Below are positions 32,780 to 42,555 of a DNA stretch of 64,000 bases, one piece after another. Each line of letters begins with the position of its first letter. Position 1 is the stretch's first letter. The notes beneath the pieces are model-generated. The model saw only the letters and a program-made list of their open reading frames with translations. It had not been told where the DNA came from and searched no databases. The stretch is from assembly GCA_030068075.1 (NCBI GenBank), contig CM057826.1, positions 99,871,804-99,935,803 of the forward strand. Direction: 5' to 3'. The stretch comes from Paguma larvata (Eukaryota > Chordata > Mammalia > Carnivora > Viverridae). The position numbers and the translations under genes were made by a program.

Positions 32780-33680
32780 ACTTTATTCATTCGTTTGACA
32801 AATATTTATTGAGCACCCACTATGTGCCAGCACTGTTCCAAGCAGTTAGGGCACATTAATGTTCAAAATGGAGGGGAAAAAAAACAACAACCTGCCTTCA
32901 TGGTGCTTACAGTCTACTAGTGGTGATAGACAGTGAACATAACAAATGAGTAAATGGTAAAGTACGATTAAATGTGTAAATTATTTAGGGGAAAAGAAAT
33001 AAAGCAAGTAAGCAGTTACAGGGCCTGGAGAGGCTCAGCTATAATAAATGGAATGGTCAAGGCAGGCCTCTTTGAGAAGGTATCTTCTGAGCAAAGATCA
33101 AGTGGGAGAATAAGGCAGTTAAGCCATGTGGAGAGAGCATTCTAGACGAAGGAACAGCAGGGCATGACCCTAAGGTGGTGGTGTGTTTGGAGTGGTTAAA
33201 GAAAAAGGAGTTGGGTGTGAAGGGGAGGCACGTAAGGCATGAGGTTACCAGCCAGGTCATTAGCACTCTGGGGGCCTGATGAGGATGTGGGCTTTTACTC
33301 TGAGTAAAACAGGAAGCAACTGGGAAGTCTCGCATAGAGGAGTGACTTGATCCAGTTTATGTCTGAAAAGTTCCTCTGGCCATGAATAATGCTAATCACG
33401 AGGCTGCTGGTAGGGAGACTAATGCAGTAAAAACAGAGGGAGGGATGGAGAGGATATGCGCTCAGATCCACCCCAGCCACAGCAGAAGTGATGGAAAGTA
33501 TTTTGAAGGCAGAAGCACAAGGATATTTGGAGCCACTGGATGGAGGGTGTTGAGGGAAAATGAAGAATCAGGGTGACACTGAGGTTTTCAGCCTGAGTAA
33601 CGGGAAGGCTGGACTTGCAATCGGGGAGACAGAACATGGGCTTTAGGGTCAGATCAGGAGTTTGACTTCAAGCATGCTGC
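32780..33680 (+). repeat. Ancient ~900-bp interspersed repeat, copy 1
   Basis: 'atttattgagcacccactatgtgccagc' (in part), 'catggtgcttacagtctact', 'gaaggtatcttctgagcaaa', 'gggcttttactctgagtaaa', 'ggagtgacttgatccagttt', 'gacactgaggttttcagcct' follow a very common old mammalian repeat. A second sense copy is at 45985. I am unsure of its class (L2-like LINE is my best guess). The minus and plus frames here are accidental. Confidence 0.65.
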
Positions 33681-33925
33681 ATTTGAGACATCTATTAGCC
33701 ATGAGTATATATTTTTGTGATGCTCAAATGAAGTAAAGTATGCAATTGAGACAAATCCTTAAGCTGTATCTACATAAGGAATGAGTAGATGGGGTAGGTT
33801 GTTCAGAGAAAATTTGCCTAAAGGGAATTTACCCTCAGGCCAGAAAATCTGAGGTCACTGCTTTAATTTTGTTTATTACCTGCTTCCTCTGTCTACTCTC
33901 ACTGTTCACACTTAAAAGCATTTTA
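33681..33925. other. Unique DNA
   Basis: No repeat or gene recognised. Confidence 0.35.
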
Positions 33926-34149
33926 GCGGTACCTGGGTGGCTCAGTTGGTTAATCATCTGACTTCGGCTCAGGTCCTAATCTCATGGTTTGTGAGTTCAA
34001 GCCCCGCATCAGGCTATGAGCTGTCAGCTTACTTTGGATTCTTTATCTCCCTCTTTCTCTGCCCCTCCCTTGCTCATGCATGTGTTCACCCTCTCTCTCT
34101 CTCTCTCTCAAAAATAAACAAATGTTAAATTTTTTTTTAATCTTCTAAA
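33926..34149 (+). mobile_element. SINEC, sense
   Basis: 'gcggtacctgggtggctcag' head, CT microsatellite, 'aaaaataaacaaatgttaaa' tail plus T/A tract. Target duplication aaaagcatttta at 33914-33925 and 34150-34161, perfect over 12 bp. Confidence 0.95.
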
Positions 34150-34423
34150 AAAAGCATTTTAAATGTTATATGAAGTTACATGACTCCCCATTTTTTTTTC
34201 TACTTTGCCTGTTATATTTCATCTAAAATGTTTATTCCAACCTGTTTCCTAACATGAAAGATGGGAGTGTTATCTGGCTGGTTGACTATAGGAATCTTAG
34301 ACCACTTGACAGCTTACCCTTATAACCCCACCCAACTGTGCTTCAAGCCATCAGTACACATACTGTCACATAGTTGCTCTACACCTAGACTGAGCCAGGC
34401 ACTATATAAAAACACCATTTCTC

Positions 34424-34611
34424 ATGTGCCTGGGTGGCTCAGTTGGTTAAGCACCCAACTCCAGCTCAGGTCATGATCTCACAGTTCTTGAGTTTGAGCC
34501 TCGCATCGGACACTGCACGGACAGTGCAAAGCCTGCTTCAGATCTTCTGTCTCCCCCTCTCTCTGCCCCTCCCCACTCTCTCTCTCTCAAAAATAACAAA
34601 TAAACATAAAA
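34424..34611 (+). mobile_element. SINEC, sense
   Basis: 'catgtgcctgggtggctcag' head, 'aagcctgcttcagatcttct', CT-rich segment, 'aaataacaaataaacataaa' tail. The region corresponding to the 'cagagcctggagcc' core is shortened. Flanks 'acaccatttct' and 'acccatcatttcc' may be a degraded duplication. Confidence 0.93.
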
Positions 34612-37085
34612 AACCCATCATTTCCTTGCTTCTCCCCTCTCCCCATACCTTGCTCTTTAAAACTCCTCATGCCTCCTCCTGCCATATTCCCTACATATGC
34701 CCTGCTGGGTCCATCAGGAGACAGCATCCCAGGGAACAATCCTACCATGTGCACTGCTCTGGGGAGGCACTGCAGGGGCTTATCAAGAAGGAAGTACCGT
34801 GCAGCACATTAGATGAAGAAAACCCACATCCTATCAGTCACACAAGTTATCTGAAAAGATGACCAGTTGCCTGGAGTTTCCAGACTACCACTGAGGCCTT
34901 CGATCTAGGCAAGGGGAAATTGTAATGATGATGTGTATGGTGCATTCCCACAGCAGCACTGATAACAAGTTGCTGCAGAGCCTTATTGTCTTGGGGGTAG
35001 CAGATGTTTGCATTTGTGATTCATATCATCAAGAATCAAGGAGATATCTTTCTGTCACTCTATTCTCACATTCTTCTCCTGTAAACTATTTTATTACTCT
35101 GTAGGGCAGATGGCAGGTTCTGAGGATCTACCCTGGGGAGCTATAATACCACTGCTTTATTTCCCCTTCTCTGTGCACTTGTTTAAATACTCCAGGTCAC
35201 CTCAAAAGCCAATTTCTGACTGACTTTTGTCTTACCAAAAAAAAAGTGCTTTTGATGTTGTTCCTAAGATATGTGGACTGAAGAAAAGTGATAAAAGCCA
35301 TAACAATGTTTATTCTGAGATTCGGAAGAAATGAGGAAACATAATTCCCAGCTTAAGAACCAAACTGTTCTTTTGAAATCTAGTTATGAGTGGGGGAAAA
35401 CATCAATACTCTGCTTCAGTGCCTTAGTACTTAGAAGAGATATATTGGGCTCTATAATTTAACTGCCAAATCCGACATTCATATCCATCTGGACATTTTT
35501 AAAAGGATCCTTGAGCCAGTGAGAATTGGCAGTTGACTGTATAATCACACCTGCATATGGCACAGGAGGTTTTTAATGGGCAACAGTTAGAGCAAGAAAG
35601 TGCTGCATGATAAGCATTCGCTGAGAACCCACACTTAAACATGTTTGCACGTGTGAGTAATTATATTTTAGGGCTCTCCGTTAACAAGACTTTGTTCTTT
35701 CTTTCCTCTAAATCAAATTAGTTGGGGACATAGTTCATTTTGCAATTGTTTGGAAAATGTTTTGGTGTTCTAAGTTTCCATTGTACCAAACTTCTGCAAA
35801 GTTGAAAGGCAAGCCACAAACCTCCATAACCAGTGAAAGAAAAATGCATAAAACCGGCAATAAATTAAACATGATAAACACACACTGCATAGGAAGGAGA
35901 GCGTGAATAAAGCTTGTGACTCTAAGTATATCAATCTCCATGTGGGATTTAGGTTCGGCTCACCATACATAACGATAATCTTTAACGTTCCTGGGTTCAC
36001 AAAGATCACATTTGTCTTAGTCTAGTTTAGGTTGCCACATCGTTGCTTCCACCTCCCTTGAAAGTGCAAGCCTAACTGTATATATCCCTGCAGCATCTGG
36101 AAGTGAAGCTGGTATATACTGGGGGCTACTCTTTGAGATGATTTTCAAAGAAAGATCAAAGGTAATGGGGAAGGAAGCCTCCTTATTTGGAGAGGCCAAG
36201 TCAAAAAAACTGTCATGACCCACCTACTCTGCTAAATAGAACCCATTTGGGAAAGGCAAGGAGATAATCTACAGAAAACACTTAAGATAATCTTGTTGAG
36301 GATGGCCCATTGACTCTGGCTACTCTGCTTCCCTAGAATAAAAGTCACTGTGTGAAAATCCTATGGAGAATGGCCATTCATCCATCTGTATGAGATGCCA
36401 TCTAAACAGCTTCTGGGGAACTGTTTAATAACTTCCAACCACCAACCTAGAAGGGGACATCTAAAAACACATGGAAAATTCAAAATTATATTTAAAACTC
36501 AGGGTAGCAGCCTCGAGGCAACTTCTATCTTACATGTGCAGGGAATCTGTGGCCACTTTGGCTGGGCTGGACATTTCCTCCTCTTAACCCTCCCCTTTTC
36601 CTGCTTTTTATCCTCCCATCTGTCCCCTGGCTGGACCATCAGTTTTCAACACCAAAAGCAATTGTAACACTTTGTGTGTAGAAAATATTCTTGAAGAATC
36701 AGAGATGCCTAATATAAAAAACTATAGTCATGACAAACATCATTTGAAAACAAACTTGTGTTTCTTAGTACATTTGGTTCTCTTTCTTTGGTAGGTATAA
36801 AGCAGATCTATGAATTTATAGGATAAAACTCATGTTTGTTTTGACTCCTGAAATAAGAGAAAGAAAATCATTTCATATTTCCTGGCCAAGCAGTAAGGGA
36901 ATCACTCTTTCCAAATGGGAATGGCTTTTAAGACTTGGATGGGGCAAGGTATCAGTACACAAGATTTTATGACCGTCACAAATATGACTTGAGTGCTCAA
37001 GCTTGGGAGGGATACATACTGGTGGGGAGGGTGGGGTAACATTTAGAAAGAGAGCTGTTCTTAACTAGGATCACAAGTTTGGATT
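34612..37085. other. Repeat-poor unique DNA, about 2.5 kb
   Basis: No SINE, LINE, LTR or DNA transposon recognised. Frames are short (largest about 90 residues, 36395-36667) without domains. This is the longest stretch in the window without a visible transposable element, so conserved non-coding function is possible but not shown. Confidence 0.45.
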
Positions 37086-37089
37086 GTAG

Positions 37090-37127
37090 TTTTCTCAGGA
37101 ATATATATATATATATATTTTTTTTTT
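37090..37127. repeat. (AT)n followed by T run
   Basis: About nine AT units then ten T. Simple sequence. Confidence 0.9.
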
Positions 37128-37727
37128 CTGATGAATACAAATCCAGTTTTTAAATGGAAAGATAGGGGCTCATGTTACACAAAACATGGCTCAATTCAGC
37201 CACAATGATGAATTTATACCTTACATGGATATATCAGTCAGAATTCTCCAGCAGATAATGAAACCACTCTGTTCTAAGTAGTAAAGGATTTAAAAGGAAT
37301 TACATGCTTACAAAGTGGGTAGAAGGGCTCTAAGCTGACATTTGCATGGATGGCTTGTGGGATGACACTGAAGAAGCTGTTCACCAGGACAATTATTCCT
37401 CATCACCACCAGTCACCCAAAAAACCAGGGAGCTTCTGCTCCGAATGCAAACTCTAGTTCTACTGTACCTCTACTCAGTTCACCCCAGGAAAATGGATCC
37501 CCCACCTCTTGATATCTGGGAAACTAAAGATGAACAGAGGGGTCCCTTAACTGCTTCCATAGGAAAAACATAATAACTGCATACTAACAAAGAGTCTGAC
37601 AATGCTTCACACATGCCTTCCAAATCATACTCGGATACTATTACTTGGTGGAAGTTAGGTCATCCGAACACATAAAATAGTTGAAAAATGTGATATTTGG
37701 TTTCCCAGTCTCTAGGATGATACAAGG
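37128..37727. other. Unique or highly diverged DNA
   Basis: 37235-37335 ('cagtcagaattctccagcag', 'aaaggaattacatgcttac') resembles a diverged old repeat, not assigned. The rest is unrecognised. Confidence 0.3.
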
Positions 37728-37905
37728 CCCTGGTTCTCAAACTTTGATTCATATGAGAACCATGTGGGGAGGTTTAAGAGTCCAAACACCCAGGCTATAC
37801 CTCATATGAAGTCAATTCAAATTTCCGGGGCTTCATATGCTTTTGTTTTTGTATTTACAAAAACATCACAGGTGATTCCAATGTGCAGTCAGTGTTGAAC
37901 CAGAC
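37728..37905 (+). mobile_element. MER5-group hAT MITE 1 of 3
   Basis: 'ctggttctcaaactttgatt', 'atgagaaccatgtggggagg', 'cacaggtgattccaatgtgc', 'gtcagtgttgaaccag' follow the MER5 consensus. An AT-rich segment interrupts the middle. Confidence 0.75.
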
Positions 37906-37911
37906 ACAAGG

Positions 37912-38078
37912 CGTGGCTTCTCAAACTTCACTGTACATACGAATATTTTGGGTATTTTGTAAAAATGGAGAATTAGACTCAGTTAGTCTGACTAGGGGCC
38001 CAAGATTCTGCAGTTTTACAAGTCCTCAGGTGATGTCAATGCTTCTTGTCAATGCCGATGACACTTTGAGTAGCAAGG
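37912..38078 (+). mobile_element. MER5-group hAT MITE 2 of 3
   Basis: 'gtggcttctcaaacttcactg', 'attttgtaaaaatggagaatt', 'gattctgcagttttacaagt', 'caggtgatgtcaatgct', 'gacactttgagtag' give a nearly full element directly after MITE 1. Confidence 0.8.
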
Positions 38079-38082
38079 ATGT

Positions 38083-38255
38083 ACTGCAGGAGTCCTTAAA
38101 TGTTACTGTGCATCAGAATCACCTACAGAGTTTGTTACAACACTGATGGCTAAGACTTTATGATTCAGTAGGTCTGAAATGGGGCGTGAGACTGAATTCC
38201 TAAACAGCTCTTGGGTGATACTGATGCTGCTGTTCTAGAGACCACAGTACTACTG
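38083..38255 (+). mobile_element. MER5-group hAT MITE 3 of 3
   Basis: 'tgttactgtgcatcagaatcacc' (in part), 'gattcagtaggtctgaaatg', 'ctcttgggtgatactgatgctg' (in part), ending 'gaccacagtactactg'. Same orientation as its two neighbours. Confidence 0.8.
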
Positions 38256-39399
38256 ATACCACTGAGGGAGCCAATCATTATATCTGTTAACAGATGGCTA
38301 CTATGTGAGGTTTCTAATTAATTCAAAGCCTTTATATTAATTTGGATCCAACTGATAGAGAGGGACTCAGAGAAAAAAGTGAAATGCAATTACTTACACC
38401 AAATCCAGCTACGTTTATCTGTCTTCCTTCCATACATGGAACTATTGGTGAGTTAGCTGGGGAGACTTCACAGGAACATGTAGCTGGATGGCAGAAGCAA
38501 GGACAAGAAAAGAGACGTTAGTTTTATATATCTCAGTAAACAGATGTGACTATTTATCTCCACATCTTTCTTTTTGGGAAATCAAGGAAAAATATCTAAC
38601 TGTTAGATGTATGGCAGAGGTAAACAATGGATAGCTCAAGTGGTTCCTATGGAAGAGTTTTCAAGTGACATCCAGCTTACTGCTAGTTGACTAGATGTGT
38701 ATTAAATGGTTGGTACTGTGTAGTTATTGCAATTCAGTCTGGGGGTTAAATTTTATCTCTAGAAGGAATGCATCATCAGCAAACAGCTTTAACAGGTTTT
38801 AAAATGAGTTTTATCCTAAACTAAGGCAATAATAGTCTTCAAACAATGTGTTTGTAACTCATCAGGTCAGAGTTCCACTCAAAATCATGTTATGGAGTCC
38901 TTACTTATACTTTATTAGGATACCTCCTATCTCCCCATATTTGGTCTTTCTAATCCACATTCACAGGGTACTGAACTTCTAAAATGGAGGTTCAATATCT
39001 CGCTCATGGTTCCTGCATGAGCCAACCGAACCTGAAACATGACCTACACGTACCGAGGAATTAAATAGGAATTAAGACCTCCACTCAGTGAGGAACTAAG
39101 CACTTGGATATAAATGAAATGCAACAACGTCCATTAGTAGAGAAGGAAATAACCTTCCCATGTGAGAATCTGACTAGTAGTGTCTGACATTTTTCCTTGA
39201 GTTCTAACTCAAAATGAAACACAATATGACCACTTGCCCTCGCTGATTCAAAGCATTTTCTCTGACATGAGGAGAGACTCTATCATAACTACTGAAACAC
39301 AAAGTATACTCCTTGGCCTTGGGAATGCAAAGATAGATGTGAGAGTGAGCTATTTTATTCATTTTTACACTTCCGACACTAAACAAGAGGGTCTTCTTT
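38256..39399. other. Unique DNA with a candidate exon
   Basis: No repeat recognised over 1.1 kb. Contains the exon-like segment 38398-38483 described separately. Confidence 0.4.
38398..38483 (-). other. Candidate 86-bp exon (unproven)
   Basis: On the minus strand a pyrimidine-rich run of about 30 nt ends in CCATCCAG (38491-38484). Then come 86 bp and a strong donor, GTAAGT (38397-38392). One frame is open throughout after two leading bases, reading TCSCEVSPANSPIVPCMEGR then QINVAGFG; the other two frames contain stops. Three cysteines suggest an extracellular or secreted protein if real. I recognise no family. No neighbouring exons were found in the window, and the donor is preceded by GGT rather than the usual AG. 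A chance combination or a non-coding exon is equally possible. Confidence 0.2.
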
Positions 39400-39990
39400 T
39401 TTCCCCCTCCCAGCAACCAATTCTGATTCTCCAGACATCAACTGGGTATCCAACATTTCAATTAAATTCTGACACTACCTATCCAGAGCTAGCACAGATT
39501 CCACATGTTAAGGGCTCAGTCCCACAAGAGTGTCCCCCAAATTTAGATACCAGGTGCAAATCCCAGGACATCCATATTTCAAACCAAGTGGCTACAAATT
39601 GGGATTTCCCACCACCTCTTCTGTCAGGTTCAGTTATTAATGAATTTGCTAGAATGGTTTACACAATGCAGGAACACACTTTGCTTACATTCACCAGTTT
39701 TAATAAAGGGTAAAACTCAGGAAGAGTCAAATGGAAGACATTTTTTAGGGCAAGGCATGGAGGAGGGTGTGCCACACCCTCTTCAGGTGTGCCATCTTCC
39801 AGCACATCAGTGTGGTCACCAACCCTGAAGCTCCCCAAATCTCATCATTTAGGGTCTTTTTAAAAAGATCTCCTTACAAAGGCATGATTGATTAAATCAC
39901 TGGCCATTGGTGATTAACTCAATCTATAGCTCCTGAGAACAAAAGGTGCTCCCATCACTCTTAGCACTTAGAAAATATCTTACTATAATA
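39400..39990 (+). repeat. Ancient interspersed repeat, probably LTR-derived
   Basis: 'tcaactgggtatccaacatt', 'ttgctagaatggtttacaca', 'ttttaataaagggtaaaact', 'gggcaaggcatggaggaggg', 'catgattgattaaatcactg', 'gccattggtgattaactcaa' follow, in order, a common old mammalian repeat. It explains most of the 159-residue plus-strand frame 39234-39713, which is therefore not a gene. Class uncertain. Confidence 0.55.
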
Positions 39991-40429
39991 TCACAAGGAT
40001 CTAGAGACCTTGGTCTTGCAACCAAGCTGTGGAGGTAGGAGATGGGACATAATGTAATTAACAATACAATAATGCATCATCTGTGAGTGTTATAGACTAA
40101 AAGTGTTACAGGCATTCAGAAAAGAGAGTTCAACTACTAAGAGCAAGGATAGCTGGACCAAAACAACCTCCAAGGCTGTGTGGAGTCTACTGTACTTACT
40201 CCAAGTCAGAAAAGGCAAAGACACACACACAAAAAATCCTGGAACCTTACTTTAGTTTGGTTTGGTTTTATTTTATCTGAGGAACAGTGGGGAAGAGGAG
40301 AAAATTAAACTTAGGAATGGAATTCCATGACTGGATTTCCTCCTTCCCATCCTTCCTCTGTGCCTCAATCTTGGGGATTTGGGGGTGAAAATGAGGTAAG
40401 GGAAGAAACTTAAGAAACAGTATAAGACT
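39991..40429. other. Unique DNA
   Basis: No repeat or gene recognised. Confidence 0.35.
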
Positions 40430-40598
40430 GGGGCACCTAGGTGGCTCAGTCAGTTAAGGTCTGACTCTTGGTTTCGTGTCAGGTTATGATCTCACAGTTT
40501 GTGGGATCGAGCCCCATGTTTGGTTCTGTGCTGACAGTGTGGTGCTTGCTTGGGATTCTCTCTCTCTCCCTCTCTCTCTGCCCCTCCCCTAATCATAT

Positions 40599-40639
<41 letters not shown>

Positions 40640-40669
40640 CAAAATAAATATGTAAACTTAAAAAAAAAA
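40430..40669 (+). mobile_element. SINEC, sense, with long CT microsatellite
   Basis: 'gggcacctaggtggctcagt' head, 'ttgtgggatcgagccccatg' B-box region, (CT)n of about 18 units at 40602-40637, 'aaaataaatatgtaaactta' tail. A repeated 'aagaaacag' (40412-40420 and 40670-40678) may be the target duplication. Confidence 0.94.
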
Positions 40670-40678
40670 AGAAACAGA

Positions 40679-41259
40679 AGATGGTTGACATTGTGAGTTA
40701 CTGGCCGGCCTTCCTAGTCGCAATGAAGAGTCGCGTGTAACACCCTAGAGCAATTCCAGCCTACAATTTGGCACCAACACAAAGCTAACACAGAAGTGAC
40801 AGTATTGGAGAAGGCAGCAGGAGGGAAAATGATGCAAGAGGATTTCAGCAGACCACACGCTGTGTGGGATGTGAAGGAGCCTCAGAAGTTCTTGTGTGCT
40901 CATGAGGAGATGCAGATGCTCTGAGAGAAACTATAGAATGGCAAAGGTTCAGGGGAGGATGGAAGATTCCTCTGCAGACAGGAAATCCGCAATGAATCCA
41001 GGACCTTGACTGTTAGAAGAATGCTCCAAAAAGTTGAAGGGGCCAGTCACACCTCAGCAGGAACCTAGCCAATGGGTAGACCTGGCTGGCAAGGCCTACT
41101 ACAGAGGCCAGTAAAAATCCGAAGATGACACTAAAAGTTTGTTAGGTCAGATAATTTCAAGAAATTCATAGAAAAATATAGGAGTCTTCTATTAGTCTAT
41201 GAAAAAATACAGTTGGGTATTTGTATATGGGATTAATCCATATAAAAGTAAAAACTAAA
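40679..41259. other. Unique DNA
   Basis: No repeat or gene recognised. Confidence 0.35.
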
Positions 41260-41405
41260 GGGGCATCTGGTGGCTCAGTCAGTTAAATGTCCAACTGCTG
41301 CTCAGGTCATGATCTCACAGTTCGTGAATTTAAACCCCAAGCTGGGCTCTGTACTGACAGACACAGGCTTCAGCCTGTCTCAGACTCTCTCTCTTTTTGC
41401 CCCTA

Positions 41406-41437
<32 letters not shown>

Positions 41438-41475
41438 ACTATTTCTCAAAAATAAACTTTTTTTTAAAAAAAAGG
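41260..41475 (+). mobile_element. SINEC, sense
   Basis: 'ggggcatctggtggctcagt' head with one base lost from 'gggtggc', CT run at 41414-41440, tail 'caaaaataaacttttttttaa'. Its frames give the typical SINE-derived MAQSVKCPT-like peptide. Confidence 0.94.
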
Positions 41476-42350
41476 GAAAACTGAGTCATACTAATGAATG
41501 AATGGGTCGTATAGTATGAGCCAATCAGATGTGAAGAAGGGATATGGCTATAAAAGATGGAGAGGTGACCATGATAAGCTTTCATCTCCCATTTTGCTGT
41601 AGAAACTGAGACTCAAAGGCAGGGACAGCATTTTGTGACTTATAGAGATTTTTAATGCTACCCAAAACCTGTTGCCAACTTACTATTCACACATCAGATG
41701 CTGAGAGTTGTGTTACCGACACCATGTGGCAACAAAATTCAGTTAAAAAAATTTTTGAATTTTGCCAGTGTATCATCCATCACCAGTTATTAAAGAGAGA
41801 CAGCAGAGCAACTTCAGATGCAGGTGAATGCACATGGTACAAACAAGGAAGAAGAGAACTTCATGAAAAGGTGAGTTTGTCAACAATGCTGACTCCAGTG
41901 AAGCCTGAAGTCAGAGCTAAGACCTTATAAAGGACAGAGGTAGAAAAATCCAGAATAAAAAATGGGGAGAGGGAAAGAACAGAGGGAAGAAGACCTACCT
42001 ACTCATATGAGAAATCTTGCAAGAAAAAAGAAAGAGGGTGTACTTCAATGGGTTTAGAGAAGGATTTTTGAGTCATCCATTATTTACTACCTATTTTGTG
42101 GATTCCTACCAAGTTAGGAAAACCTGCTCCATATTTAGAGACAAAGAGGAAAAGAGGAATTACAGGAGAAACAATGAAGAATGCAAGAGAAAAAGGGGTA
42201 TGCACAGAGAAGTGGAGTCCTGGGGGAGAAAGAAGGGCTCATGAGGTAGGGAGGGATACAGGGGGTCATTCTCATCTAAAACAGCCTAAGTGGGGGACAG
42301 CATGAGGAAGTCTAAACCACAAACTGTAAGGAGGCAGTCACTGTTCACAG
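41476..42350. other. Unique DNA
   Basis: No repeat recognised. A consensus donor AAAAG/GTGAGT sits at 41869-41874, but the upstream sequence lacks a convincing acceptor; not called as an exon. Confidence 0.35.
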
Positions 42351-42555
42351 CATGGTCTCTCAACCTCAGCATTGTAAGCATGTTGGGCTATATGATTCTT
42401 CGTTGTAGGCAGCTGTCCTGTGCAGGGTGTTTATCAGCATCCCTGACCCCTACTTGTTCAATGTTAGTAGCAGATGCAACAATCAAAAGTTCTCCAGACA
42501 TTACCAACGTCTTCTGAGGAAGATGGGCAAAATTGCCCTTGGTGGACAACCAATG
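42351..42555 (+). mobile_element. hAT-type MITE
   Basis: 'catggtctctcaacctcagc', 'cagctgtcctgtgcagggtg', 'tttatcagcatccctgaccc', 'agttctccagacattaccaa', ending 'cccttggtggacaaccaatg', follow a common mammalian hAT-Charlie MITE with eroded inverted ends. Confidence 0.75.

Noticed and set aside
39234..39713. 159-residue plus-strand frame, the longest outside L1
   Set aside because: Most of it lies in an ancient repeated sequence (39400-39990), it has no recognisable domain, and there is no promoter or splice context.
41700..41874. Exon ending at AAAAG/GTGAGT
   Set aside because: Strong donor but no convincing acceptor; the open frame is A-rich and uninformative.
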